Source of the DNA: Phreatobacter oligotrophus
GTDB lineage: Bacteria; Pseudomonadota; Alphaproteobacteria; Rhizobiales; Phreatobacteraceae
Reading direction: 5' to 3'
DNA length: 64,000 bases
Assembly (NCBI RefSeq): GCF_003046185.1
Contig: NZ_PZZL01000002.1
Span: 310,001 to 374,000 of the forward strand
This document shows, one piece after another, positions 20,826 through 27,970 of this stretch. Positions within the stretch are counted from its first letter, which is position 1. Each line of letters begins with the position of its first letter. The notes beneath the pieces were generated by a model, which did no database searches, had not been told where the DNA came from, and worked only from the letters and a program-made list of their open reading frames with translations. Made by a program: the position numbers and the translations under genes.

Positions 20826-20938
20826 CCGTCATCCCCGGCCGAGCGAAGCGAGGGGAAGGGGATCCAGGGGCCGACGCACGAGCTCTTCTGCCCTGGACCC
20901 CCTTCCCTCGGCCTTACGGCCTCGCCGGGGGTGACGGG
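20826..20938. repeat. Palindromic intergenic repeat (family C, copy 1)
   Basis: About 113 bases starting CCGTCATCCCCGGCCGAGCG and ending in a complementary GCCGGGGGTGACGG, with a GGGGATCCAGG / CCTGGACCCC inner arm. The same unit recurs at 22585-22711 with the arms conserved and the centre different. Confidence 0.85.
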
Positions 20939-21015
20939 ACGAGGGTCAGCAGGAAGGCCTTGCCGGGGGTGACGGGGCGAGGGTCAGCAGGAAGGCCTCG
21001 CCGGGGTGGCGGGGG
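20924..21015. repeat. 38-bp tandem direct repeat abutting the family C element
   Basis: The unit GCCGGGGGTGACGGG(A/G)CGAG... occurs at 20924 and again at 20962 (period 38), with a third partial copy from 21000. It fills part of the 513-base gap 20621-21133, in which no gene is seen. The tandem copies overlap the right arm of the family C element, suggesting slippage at its edge. Confidence 0.75.
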
Positions 21016-21133
21016 ATGGTTCCCGCAACAGTGCGACGAGAGGCCGAAAGCTCTATCATCCTATCCTAGGAATTTTTGCTTGACACCACACTCCACCTCC
21101 GGCATTCTTCCGTCGTCCTGACAGGAGGGTCGC

Positions 21134-21823
21134 ATGCGGATCGTCATCGTTGCTGTGCTCGCCCTCATCGCCGCGGCCCTCGGCCCCCTCGCCTCCCCCG
21201 CCCGCGCCGACGAGGCGGTGGCGCTCTCCGGCGGCTACGGCCTCTTGAACGCGCCGCGCGCGCCCCGCGCCGCGATCGTCCTCATCCCCGGCGGCAACGG
21301 CTACCTTGGCATCCGCCCCGACGGCAGCTTTTCGAGCCTCCAGGGCAACCAGCTGGTGCGCACCCGCAAGGCCTATGCGGCGGCGGGCGTCGCCTCGCTG
21401 GTCATCGATTCCGGCGTCTCGGTCGGCTACGCGGTGACGTATCTCCGCCAGCGCTACGGCCGCCCGGTGACGGTGGCCGGCACCTCCCGCGGCTCGCTCC
21501 GGATGGGCGAGGCGCTGGGCGCGCGCCCCAACGGCCTCGTCATCACGGCGGGCTTCCTCGATCAGGTGCGTGGCCAGATCGGTTCCCCCGCCGCCCTGCC
21601 GCCGGTGCTGGTGGTGCATCACCGGCAGGATGGCTGCCGCGTCACGCCGCCCGCCGCCGTCGAGCCCTTCAAGGCCTGGGGCGGGGCGCGGGTCCGGGTG
21701 GCCTGGATCGACGGCGGCACCGATGCCGGCGATCCCTGCCAGGCGCGCGGGTTCCATGGGTTTGCGGGGAATGACGGGCGTGTGGTGGGGCTGGTGGCGG
21801 GCTTTGTCAAGGGGGTGAGGTAG
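21134..21823 (+). CDS. Small exported alpha/beta-hydrolase-like protein
   Basis: 229 residues: a signal peptide (MRIVIVAVLALIAAALGPLA, cleavage after ARA) and a compact hydrolase-like core. Candidate catalytic residues are Ser in VTVAGTSRGSLRMGEALG (GxSxG-like), Asp in VLVVHHRQDGCRVT and His in ARGFHGFAGND, in the right order for an alpha/beta hydrolase. GGAGGGTC precedes the ATG. Neighbouring gaps are filled by repeats, so there is no operon context. The substrate is unknown; a non-catalytic role is possible. Confidence 0.75.
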   Translation: MRIVIVAVLALIAAALGPLASPARADEAVALSGGYGLLNAPRAPRAAIVLIPGGNGYLGIRPDGSFSSLQGNQLVRTRKAYAAAGVASLVIDSGVSVGYAVTYLRQRYGRPVTVAGTSRGSLRMGEALGARPNGLVITAGFLDQVRGQIGSPAALPPVLVVHHRQDGCRVTPPAAVEPFKAWGGARVRVAWIDGGTDAGDPCQARGFHGFAGNDGRVVGLVAGFVKGVR

Positions 21824-21835
21824 GCGTGTCGCAGG

Positions 21836-21990
21836 CCCCCTCACCCGGCGCCTGACGGCGCCACCCTCTCCCACAGGGGGAGAGGGACGCGCCGATGGCT
21901 CGGTTCCATTCGGCTGAATCGTGACCGCCACGCTGCCAACCCTCTCCCCTCGTGGGAGAGGGTGCCCGCGGCAGCGGGCGGGTGAAGGTC
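21836..21990. repeat. Intergenic inverted repeat (family A type)
   Basis: Arms at about 21836-21886 and 21940-21990 contain CTCACCCGG...CCACCCTCTCCC and its imperfect complement CCCTCTCCC...GAGAGGGTGCCCG...GGTGAAGG, each with internal GGCGCC / GCCCGC small hairpins. It occupies most of the 261-base gap upstream of the Xre-type antitoxin. Confidence 0.75.
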
Positions 21991-22021
21991 CCGAGGGCGA
22001 GACCCGGCAGGTCACGCCTCC

Positions 22022-22050
22022 TTGTGGCAGCAAAGCTGCTGCCATATATT
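22022..22050 (+). promoter_or_regulatory. Promoter with embedded palindrome for the Xre/RES antitoxin
   Basis: A sigma70-like promoter: TTGTGG (22022-22027), a 17-base spacer, and TATATT (22045-22050). The spacer contains a 7-bp inverted repeat GGCAGCA-AAGC-TGCTGCC (22026-22043). A palindrome lying exactly between -35 and -10 is the usual place for a self-repressing antitoxin operator. The start codon follows 35 bases after the -10. Confidence 0.6.
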
Positions 22051-22084
22051 TGGTCAGGTTTTTCCGCTTGAGGACCTGACACCG

Positions 22085-22525
22085 ATGACGGCACGGACGA
22101 AGAAGGCCGCTTCGCACCAAGCCAGAACCGCCAAGGCGGTGGCGAGCGTGGAGCCGGTCCGGCGGGGCCCGTCCCGCATCGCCGGCTATTTCGACGCCGA
22201 GGGGCTGATCGTCATCGACCGCGTGGCCGACCGTTTCGGCGTGTCGAAGGCGCAGCTTGCCGACACGATGGGCGTGAGCCCGGAGACCTTCCACCGCGCC
22301 GCGCGGGCGAAGGCGCCGAAGACGCAAGGGCGCGCCACCGAGATGATCGAGATCGTGGCGCGGGTCAGCGACTGGGCCGGCGGCGAGAAACAGGCCCTCG
22401 CCTGGTATCGCGCCGAGCCGCTGCCGGCCTTCGGCGGGCGGACGGCGGAAAGCCTCGTCAAGGACGGCAAGGCGGCGGCTGTGCGCGACTGGCTCGACCA
22501 TGTGGCGACGGGCGGCTTCGCCTGA
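22085..22525 (+). CDS. Antitoxin, Xre/MbcA/ParS toxin-binding (DUF2384) type
   Basis: 146 residues. A basic N terminus is followed by a helix-turn-helix region (VADRFGVSKAQLADTMGVS) and the C-terminal toxin-binding domain (ARVSDWAGGEKQALAWYRAEPLPAFGGRTAESLVKDG, residues about 95-130, with the conserved LPAFGG..P/A..L pattern). It neutralises RES-domain toxins by blocking the NAD-binding cleft and represses its own promoter. The RES gene follows 285 bases later, an unusually long gap filled by a repeat element. ATG 22085 has no strong ribosome site; the upstream palindromic promoter supports this start. Confidence 0.88.
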   Translation: MTARTKKAASHQARTAKAVASVEPVRRGPSRIAGYFDAEGLIVIDRVADRFGVSKAQLADTMGVSPETFHRAARAKAPKTQGRATEMIEIVARVSDWAGGEKQALAWYRAEPLPAFGGRTAESLVKDGKAAAVRDWLDHVATGGFA

Positions 22526-22584
22526 GGGTGCAAGGCACGGGCGGGGTAGGCGCAGGAGCCCGAACAGGCTCACGAACCTCTACC

Positions 22585-22711
22585 CGTCATCCCCGGCCGA
22601 GCGAAGCGAGGGGAAGGGGATCCAGGGGCCGACGGGCGGAGGCCTTCCGCTCTGGACCCCCTTCCCTCGGCCTCGAAGCGTCCCGCTTCGGGCCTCGCCG
22701 GGGGTGACGGG
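22585..22711. repeat. Palindromic intergenic repeat (family C, copy 2) between antitoxin and toxin
   Basis: Same arms as the copy at 20826-20938 (CCGTCATCCCCGGCCGAGCG... and ...GCCTCGCCGGGGGTGACGGG) with a different centre. It lies in the 285-base gap between the Xre antitoxin and RES toxin genes, which in this family are normally adjacent or overlapping. Confidence 0.85.
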
Positions 22712-22810
22712 GTGAGTTTCCAGTTGGGCCGCCTCGCCGGGCGCGACGGCGGTGGGTCCGGAGAGAGGCCGGTGAGGCTTTGGACGATGGTGGCATGACC
22801 CGGTGACAGC

Positions 22811-23323
22811 GTGACACCCCTCCCCCTCACCCGCTATCGCGGCCTCGCCTACCGGGCGCATGACCCGCGCTGGGCCTTCGCGCCGACCTCCGGCGCGGGC
22901 GCGGCGATCCATGGCGGGCGGTTCAACCCGAAGGGCATGGCGGCGCTGTACCTCGCGCTCACCATCGAGGGCATGTTCGCAGAAGTCTCCCACGGTTTCG
23001 CCCACCGCTTCCCGCCGCTGACGGTGGTGACCTACGACGTGGACTGCGCTGACATCCTCGACCTCACGACGGAGGCGGGCCGCGCCGCCACCGGCACGGA
23101 CCTCACAATCCTCGGCTGCGCCTGGATGCTGGAGCGGGCCGAGGGCCGCACCCCGCCCAGCTGGACGCTGGCGCAGCGGCTCATCGCCGCCGGGGCCGCG
23201 GGGGTGCTGGTGCCGAGCTTTGCCACGGGCGCGACGGAGGGGATGCGGAACCTCGTGCTGTGGCGGTGGGGCGGGGAGCAGCAGCGGGTGGTGCCGTGGG
23301 ATGAAGAGGGAAGGTTGGGGTGA
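22811..23323 (+). CDS. RES-domain toxin (NAD+ phosphorylase/glycohydrolase type)
   Basis: 170 residues from a GTG start. The family signature is visible: YRGLAYRAHDPRWAF at the N terminus, GGRFNPKGMAALYLA (about 35-50), an acidic IEGMFAEVSHG segment and the Ser in AAGVLVPSFA near residue 138; Arg, Glu and Ser give RES its name. Characterised RES toxins (MbcT, Res) destroy cellular NAD+ and cause stasis or death. Partner: the Xre-type gene 285 bases upstream. The last codons (PWDEEGRLG) are mirrored about 155 bases downstream (AWDEEGLLG), hinting at a duplication around the inserted repeat. Confidence 0.9.
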   Translation: MTPLPLTRYRGLAYRAHDPRWAFAPTSGAGAAIHGGRFNPKGMAALYLALTIEGMFAEVSHGFAHRFPPLTVVTYDVDCADILDLTTEAGRAATGTDLTILGCAWMLERAEGRTPPSWTLAQRLIAAGAAGVLVPSFATGATEGMRNLVLWRWGGEQQRVVPWDEEGRLG

Positions 23324-23390
23324 GGCCGGGCGGCGGAGCCGCGGGACCGCCTTTGAGCCCCTCACCGGACGGCCTCCCGACCCTCCGCGT

Positions 23391-23452
23391 TATGCCCGGG
23401 CTTGGCCCGGGCATCCACGACTTCCCTTCAAGCTGCGGTGGTCAAGTCGTGG
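23391..23452. repeat. Palindromic intergenic repeat (family B, copy 2, truncated)
   Basis: The left arm and centre match the copy at 20663-20752, but the right arm stops after CAAGTCGTGG and runs into sequence resembling the 3' end of the RES gene. It lies in the 236-base gap between the RES toxin and the reverse transcriptase gene. Confidence 0.8.
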
Positions 23453-23515
23453 CGTGGGATGAGGAGGGGCTGCTGGGAATGAGAAAGAGCATCTTGATTC
23501 AGCAACTACCCTGCG

Positions 23516-23544
23516 TTGCGTTTTGTCGATCCGGATTCGATTAT
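23516..23544 (+). promoter_or_regulatory. Candidate promoter for the reverse transcriptase gene
   Basis: TTGCGT (23516-23521), a 17-base spacer and GATTAT (23539-23544), about 16 bases before the GTG start. Both boxes are moderate matches. This is the AT-rich edge of the transferred segment. Confidence 0.3.
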
Positions 23545-23559
23545 GCAGGTTAACACACT

Positions 23560-25191
23560 GTGAGTCTGCTCTCGATGACCTCGCACGCGCGTCTCGCTCG
23601 GTTACTTGCCTATGGATTCTATCCCGTCGAATTGCCTCCACCATTTCGAACTCGCCGCTTCTCAGCGCTTGCAGGCAGCCTCTCAGCTCCGCCGGGCTAC
23701 TACGCCTCCACGACATTCTTTGACGGGGCCACGTTCCGAGGCTCCCTGCGTAGTTTCGGCGTGATTAACCCAATAAACTTCTACATGCTCTCCGACCACA
23801 TTGCATCGGCATGGGACGATATTGTCAGTATTTATCAGTTGAGCCAGTGCTCAGGCGCAAAGCCACATTTCCCTACACGAGGTGGCAGTAGCCGCGCTAT
23901 AGAAACATCTAACATATCCATAAAGCGGAGAAGCCAAAGCCATCTTGCTAGTGCTTATCCGATGATACTAAATTTGGACATCAACCGTTTTTACGGATCC
24001 ATATACACTCACTCGATTCCTTGGGCCGCTCTAGGAAAAGAAACTGCCAAAAGTCAACTTAAGACTAAGAATCTATCGTCACATTGGAGCGACACACTCG
24101 ACGTTCTCGTTCGAAACTGCAACCAAAAACAAACAGTTGGAATACCAATTGGTCCAGACACATCACGCATTATCTCAGAACTTATTTTATCGCGGATAGA
24201 TTACGAAATAATTAGTTCGGCTGGAAACCTTATAACAGAGCAGATTTATCATAATATTGACGATTACCAGTTCGGAGTCTCTGATCTTAGTCAAGCCGAG
24301 GCCGCAGAGACAAATTTTGTCCGCACACTGGCAAAGTATGAGTTGAGACTAAATGATTTTAAGCGCTCGCTAAAGAGTGGCCTCGATTTCGCGCCCTCAA
24401 ATTTTCAGCGCGCCTTCGACATTCTTGGCAGTCAAAGCGACAAGCGGTTTGTTGAGCACTTTTTTGATATTCTTTACAGTGTATCAAAGGAAAATCCAGA
24501 ATCTAATGTAATAGGCTACGCCCTTAAACGCTTCGGAAAGATACTGGCCGCCAACAAATACAGGGATCTAGTACGTGAGTACATTCAACGTCTAGTTTTT
24601 GCCGCTCCGCATCATGCTAGATGGGCATTCCCTGTACTGCTCGGAATATGCCGTCAAACAATAACGAAACCAGAAGTAAAACGACTAATAAACTGGGGAA
24701 TTGAAACGACAGCACGACGCAATGATGTAGGTAGTTTGCTTTGGTTTTTGTACACAGCCCTTTTTCTAGATACGAAAATCGACTCATTGCATTGCCGATA
24801 CCGCATTGATGTATCGAATGAACTTGTTGACGTCATGCTCATTCATGGATTTAACAAGGGTATATTTGATATCGATATACAGGCAATACGTGACCGATAT
24901 GCACCAACTGATTTCCTGTCGTCTGCTTGGTTACCCCTGTACGAGATTGAGAGGCGCAACTGGGATAGATCCCCATCATTCAGAAAAATGGGCACCGCGA
25001 ACGATCCAGACGACCTCTACAACAAGCTAAATGAGAAAAACGTCGAATTCTACATTACACGACCGAGTGCGTTCGAAGTATCGGCCTTCGAGGGCTGGCA
25101 ACTTACGCAGGCTGACTTTGACCACACAAGGCCCGAGAGAGAGGCCAAAATGAACTGGGCTATGCACAGTGAAGCTGAAAATTACGGGTAG
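23560..25191 (+). CDS. Reverse transcriptase of the UG/Abi (defense-associated) type with helical C-terminal domain
   Basis: 543 residues from GTG 23560 (ATG 23575 also possible). RT motifs in order: motif A ILNLDINRFYGSIYTHSIPW with Asp140; motif B QTVGIPIGPDTSRIISELIL (191-210); motif C HNIDDYQFG with Asp234 and Asp235; then LRLNDFKRSL (262-271). Residues about 280-543 are helix-rich with no recognised catalytic domain, like the alpha-repeat C terminus of several antiviral RT groups. There is no group II intron maturase or X domain and no visible retron msr-msd. GC is about 43% in a hand-counted 60 bases (24001-24060), far below the neighbours, and ATA, CTA and AGA codons are frequent: a recent arrival. 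Upstream lie a toxin-antitoxin pair and palindromic repeats. The exact group is not assignable by eye. Confidence 0.88.
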   Translation: MSLLSMTSHARLARLLAYGFYPVELPPPFRTRRFSALAGSLSAPPGYYASTTFFDGATFRGSLRSFGVINPINFYMLSDHIASAWDDIVSIYQLSQCSGAKPHFPTRGGSSRAIETSNISIKRRSQSHLASAYPMILNLDINRFYGSIYTHSIPWAALGKETAKSQLKTKNLSSHWSDTLDVLVRNCNQKQTVGIPIGPDTSRIISELILSRIDYEIISSAGNLITEQIYHNIDDYQFGVSDLSQAEAAETNFVRTLAKYELRLNDFKRSLKSGLDFAPSNFQRAFDILGSQSDKRFVEHFFDILYSVSKENPESNVIGYALKRFGKILAANKYRDLVREYIQRLVFAAPHHARWAFPVLLGICRQTITKPEVKRLINWGIETTARRNDVGSLLWFLYTALFLDTKIDSLHCRYRIDVSNELVDVMLIHGFNKGIFDIDIQAIRDRYAPTDFLSSAWLPLYEIERRNWDRSPSFRKMGTANDPDDLYNKLNEKNVEFYITRPSAFEVSAFEGWQLTQADFDHTRPEREAKMNWAMHSEAENYG

Positions 25192-25221
25192 CAGGCCGTC
25201 TACGGTTTGTATGCCCCGCGC

Positions 25222-25251
25222 TTGACACCCCCCTTCACCCTCCCCTATGGT
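25222..25251 (+). promoter_or_regulatory. Promoter of the ilvB leader
   Basis: A perfect -35 TTGACA (25222-25227), an 18-base spacer and TATGGT (25246-25251). It lies about 30 bases upstream of a leader peptide and 215 bases upstream of ilvB, and marks the return to the GC-rich core after the AT-rich reverse transcriptase gene. Confidence 0.65.
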
Positions 25252-25281
25252 CCGTGCCTCAATCCAGCGGAGCCGCACGCC

Positions 25282-25329
25282 GTGCGTTTCATCCTTATTG
25301 TATCCGGGGCGCCATCGACGGACGTGTGA
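25282..25329 (+). CDS. ilvB leader peptide (15 residues, Ile-Leu-Ile-Val run)
   Basis: GTG start, then codons for Arg, Phe, Ile, Leu, Ile, Val, followed by SGAPSTDV and a TGA stop. Four consecutive branched-chain codons ahead of a terminator hairpin and the acetolactate synthase gene are the signature of transcription attenuation: ribosomes stall at these codons when charged branched-chain tRNAs are scarce. The gene is too short for ordinary gene finding. Its start codon is GTG and its ribosome site (AGCGG) is weak, so translation itself is inferred. Confidence 0.6.
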   Translation: MRFILIVSGAPSTDV

Positions 25330-25389
25330 TCACTCACACGGCGGCCGAACGGTGGCGCTCAACACAAGGTCCCTCACGGGGCCTTTTTT
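25309..25389 (+). promoter_or_regulatory. Attenuator RNA structure of the ilvB leader
   Basis: A long stem pairs 25309-25317 with 25350-25358 and encloses a perfect 6-bp hairpin GTGTGA-TCAC-TCACAC (25324-25339). It is followed by an intrinsic terminator at 25366-25389. The leader peptide stop codon lies inside the inner hairpin, so ribosome position would decide which RNA fold forms. The exact antiterminator pairing was not resolved by eye. Confidence 0.6.
25366..25389 (+). terminator. Intrinsic terminator of the ilvB attenuator
   Basis: Stem AAGGTCCC / GGGGCCTT (8 bp with one G-T pair), loop TCAC, then a run of six T (25384-25389). It lies upstream of ilvB, so it must be conditionally bypassed for expression. 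Confidence 0.8.
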
Positions 25390-25467
25390 GTTGCCCTGAA
25401 CGACCCCTCCGCCTTAACGCCTCGCTGCAGCTCACGACTTCAAGACGACCGACAAGGAAACCGACCC

Positions 25468-27228
25468 ATGTCCCGCGAGATGACCGGTGCCGAAATGGTG
25501 GTGCAGGCCCTGATCGACCAGGGCGTCACCACGCTCTTCGGCTATCCCGGCGGCGCCGTGCTGCCGATCTATGACGCGCTCTTCCAGCAGGACAGCGTCA
25601 AGCACGTGCTCGTCCGCCACGAGCAGGGCGCGGTCCATGCGGCCGAGGGCTATGCCCGCTCCTCCGGCAAGGTCGGCGTGGTGCTGGTCACCTCCGGCCC
25701 CGGCGCGACCAATGCCGTCACCGGCCTCACCGACGCGCTGATGGATTCCATCCCGCTGGTCTGCTTCACCGGCCAGGTGCCGACGCACCTCATCGGCTCG
25801 GACGCCTTCCAGGAGGCGGACACGGTCGGCATCACCCGCCACTGCACCAAGCACAACTATCTCGTGAAGAGCATCGAGGACCTGCCGCGCATCCTGCACG
25901 AGGCCTTCTATGTGGCGCAGAACGGCCGTCCGGGCCCGGTGGTCATCGACATCCCCAAGGACATCCAGTTCAAGGCCGGCAAGTACGAGAAGCCGCGCGA
26001 CAACCAGCACAAGACCTACCGGCCGCAGATCAAGGGCGACCTCTCCAAGATCAAGGCGGCGGTGGAGATGATCGCGCAGGCCAAGCGCCCCGTGTTCTAC
26101 ACCGGCGGCGGCGTCATCAATGCCGGCCCGCATGCAGCCCAGCTCTTGCGCGAGCTCGTCCGCGCCACCGGCTATCCCATCACCTCCACCCTGATGGGCC
26201 TCGGCGCCTATCCGGCCCATGACCCGCAGTGGCTGGGCATGCTCGGCATGCACGGCACCTACGAGGCCAACCTCGCCATGCATGGCTGCGACCTGATGGT
26301 GAATATCGGCGCCCGCTTCGACGACCGCATCACCGGCCGGATCGACGCCTTCTCGCCGGGCTCGAAGAAGATCCACATCGACATCGACCCCTCGTCCATC
26401 AACAAGAACGTCAAGGTCGATATCGGTATCGTCGGCGACTGCGCCCACGTGCTCGAGGACATGGTGCGGCTGTGGAAGGACGTGGCGGGGCAGGTCGACA
26501 AGCCAGCCATCAAGGCCTGGTGGCTGCAGATCGACGGCTGGCGGGCGCGGCAGTCGCTCGCCTACAAGAACTCGTCCGAGATCATCAAGCCGCAATACGC
26601 TCTCGAGCGTCTCGAGGCGCTGACCAAGGACCGCAAGCGCTTCATCACCACGGAGGTCGGCCAGCACCAGATGTGGGCGGCGCAGTATCTCCATTTCGAC
26701 GAGCCGAACCGCTGGATGACCTCAGGCGGCCTCGGCACGATGGGCTACGGCCTGCCGGCAGCGGTCGGCGTGCAGCTCGCCCATCCGAAGGACCTCGTCA
26801 TCTGCGTGGCGGGCGAAGCCTCGGTGCTGATGAACATGCAGGAGATGTCGACGGCGGCGCAGTATCGCCTGCCCATCAAGATCTTCATCCTCAACAACGA
26901 GTACATGGGCATGGTGCGCCAGTGGCAGGAGCTGCTGCATGGCGGGCGCTATTCGGAGAGCTATTCGGCGGCGCTGCCGGACTTCGTGAAGCTTGCCGAG
27001 GCCTATCACGCCAAGGGCATCCGCTGCGACGATCCGGCGAAGCTCGACGCCGCCATCATGGAGATGCTCGACTATCCCGGCCCGGTCATCTTCGACTGCC
27101 TGGTGGCAAAGGAAGAGAACTGCTTCCCGATGATCCCCTCGGGCAAGGCGCATAACGAGATGATCCTCCCGGACTTCGCGGGCGACACCGGCGACATCAT
27201 CGACGCCAAGGGCAAGCAGCTGGTGTGA
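25468..27228 (+). CDS. ilvB: Acetolactate synthase large (catalytic) subunit
   Basis: A ThDP-dependent enzyme that joins two pyruvates, or pyruvate and 2-oxobutyrate, at the first common step of valine, leucine and isoleucine synthesis. 586 residues: N-terminal ThDP Pyr domain with catalytic Glu52 (VRHEQGAVHAAEGYAR), central FAD-binding domain, and C-terminal ThDP PP domain in which the usual GDG of the metal motif reads GEA (VICVAGEASVLMNMQEM), an interesting deviation from the canonical GDGSFxMN. Its regulatory subunit ilvN follows, but after an inserted VapBC pair. Expression is probably governed by the leader at 25282-25389. Confidence 0.95.
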   Translation: MSREMTGAEMVVQALIDQGVTTLFGYPGGAVLPIYDALFQQDSVKHVLVRHEQGAVHAAEGYARSSGKVGVVLVTSGPGATNAVTGLTDALMDSIPLVCFTGQVPTHLIGSDAFQEADTVGITRHCTKHNYLVKSIEDLPRILHEAFYVAQNGRPGPVVIDIPKDIQFKAGKYEKPRDNQHKTYRPQIKGDLSKIKAAVEMIAQAKRPVFYTGGGVINAGPHAAQLLRELVRATGYPITSTLMGLGAYPAHDPQWLGMLGMHGTYEANLAMHGCDLMVNIGARFDDRITGRIDAFSPGSKKIHIDIDPSSINKNVKVDIGIVGDCAHVLEDMVRLWKDVAGQVDKPAIKAWWLQIDGWRARQSLAYKNSSEIIKPQYALERLEALTKDRKRFITTEVGQHQMWAAQYLHFDEPNRWMTSGGLGTMGYGLPAAVGVQLAHPKDLVICVAGEASVLMNMQEMSTAAQYRLPIKIFILNNEYMGMVRQWQELLHGGRYSESYSAALPDFVKLAEAYHAKGIRCDDPAKLDAAIMEMLDYPGPVIFDCLVAKEENCFPMIPSGKAHNEMILPDFAGDTGDIIDAKGKQLV

Positions 27229-27293
27229 GGCGTGGCGGGGACGACGGCGGGATGCTATCTTACCGCCGTCTTACCCGTCCGCCGGAGGAGGCC

Positions 27294-27575
27294 ATGGACA
27301 CGACCGTTTCCACCAAGGGGCAGGTCATCATCCCCAAGAGCATCCGCGACGAACTCGGGATCGAGGCCGGCGCCAAGCTCAAGGTGACGATGGAAGGCCG
27401 CCGCATCGTCATGGAGGCGGCCCAGCCGTTCCCCCGGACGTCGCTGGAAGCGGTCGGCGGCATGGGGCGGCGCTGGTACTCCGGCCCCGCTATCCCTGAG
27501 AGCGAATGGCAGCCCGCCGTCGATGCCGCGAGGCGCGATCGCTGGGGCCGCGAATATGACGAGAGCGGCTCCTGA
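27294..27575 (+). CDS. vapB: AbrB-like antitoxin (VapB) of an inserted VapBC pair
   Basis: 93 residues with an N-terminal swapped-hairpin DNA-binding domain: TTVSTKGQVIIPKSIRDELGI followed by GAKLKVTMEGRRIVMEA. The acidic/aromatic C-terminal tail (about 65-93, RRWYSGPAIPESEWQPAVD) should bind and block the toxin. GGAGGAG gives a strong ribosome site for ATG 27294. The toxin gene starts 2 bases after its stop. It sits between ilvB and ilvN in the same orientation. Confidence 0.88.
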   Translation: MDTTVSTKGQVIIPKSIRDELGIEAGAKLKVTMEGRRIVMEAAQPFPRTSLEAVGGMGRRWYSGPAIPESEWQPAVDAARRDRWGREYDESGS

Positions 27576-27577
27576 CC

Positions 27578-27970
27578 ATGGACGCGATCGACACCAACAT
27601 CCTCGTCCGCCTCATCATCCGCGACGACGAGGCCATGTACCAGCGCGCGGCCAAGGTGCTGTCGTCAGGTCCCATCCTGGTTCCGACGACCGTGCTGCTG
27701 GAGGCCGAGTGGGTCCTGCGCGATCGCTACGGGCTCGACCGTGAGGCCGTCGCCGACAGCCTCACCGCCTTCCTTGGCCTTCCAGACGTGGAGACCCCGA
27801 TGCCCGAGGCGATCCACGCGGCCCTGAACCTCCTGCGCGCCGGCCTCGATTTCGCCGACGCCCTGCACCTCTCGACGGCGGCGCCGGCGCGCCGCTTCGT
27901 CACCCTCGACGTCCCGCTCGCGCGCCGCGCGCAGCGGCTTGCCACTCCCACGCCAGTCTCGCTGGCCTAG
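27578..27970 (+). CDS. vapC: PIN-domain ribonuclease toxin (VapC)
   Basis: 130 residues, a complete PIN domain. The acidic metal-binding set is present: Asp5 (MDAIDTNILVRLI), Glu42/Glu44 (LLEAEWVLRDRYG), Asp94 (GLDFADALHL) and Asp111 (FVTLDVPLARRA). VapC toxins cleave tRNAs or rRNA and are restrained by VapB. The upstream vapB is 2 bases away, and ilvN starts 21 bases downstream, so both may share the ilv transcript. The target RNA is unknown. Confidence 0.92.
   Translation: MDAIDTNILVRLIIRDDEAMYQRAAKVLSSGPILVPTTVLLEAEWVLRDRYGLDREAVADSLTAFLGLPDVETPMPEAIHAALNLLRAGLDFADALHLSTAAPARRFVTLDVPLARRAQRLATPTPVSLA

Noticed and set aside
20924-21015. CRISPR array or iteron-type origin from the 38-bp direct repeats
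   Set aside because: Copies are contiguous without spacers and derive from the edge of a palindromic element; no replication gene is nearby.
23560-25191. Group II intron or retron as the source of the RT
   Set aside because: No maturase/X or endonuclease domain is visible, no intron domain V-like hairpin follows the gene, and no msr-msd-like inverted repeats precede it. The long helical C terminus fits the Abi/UG type better.
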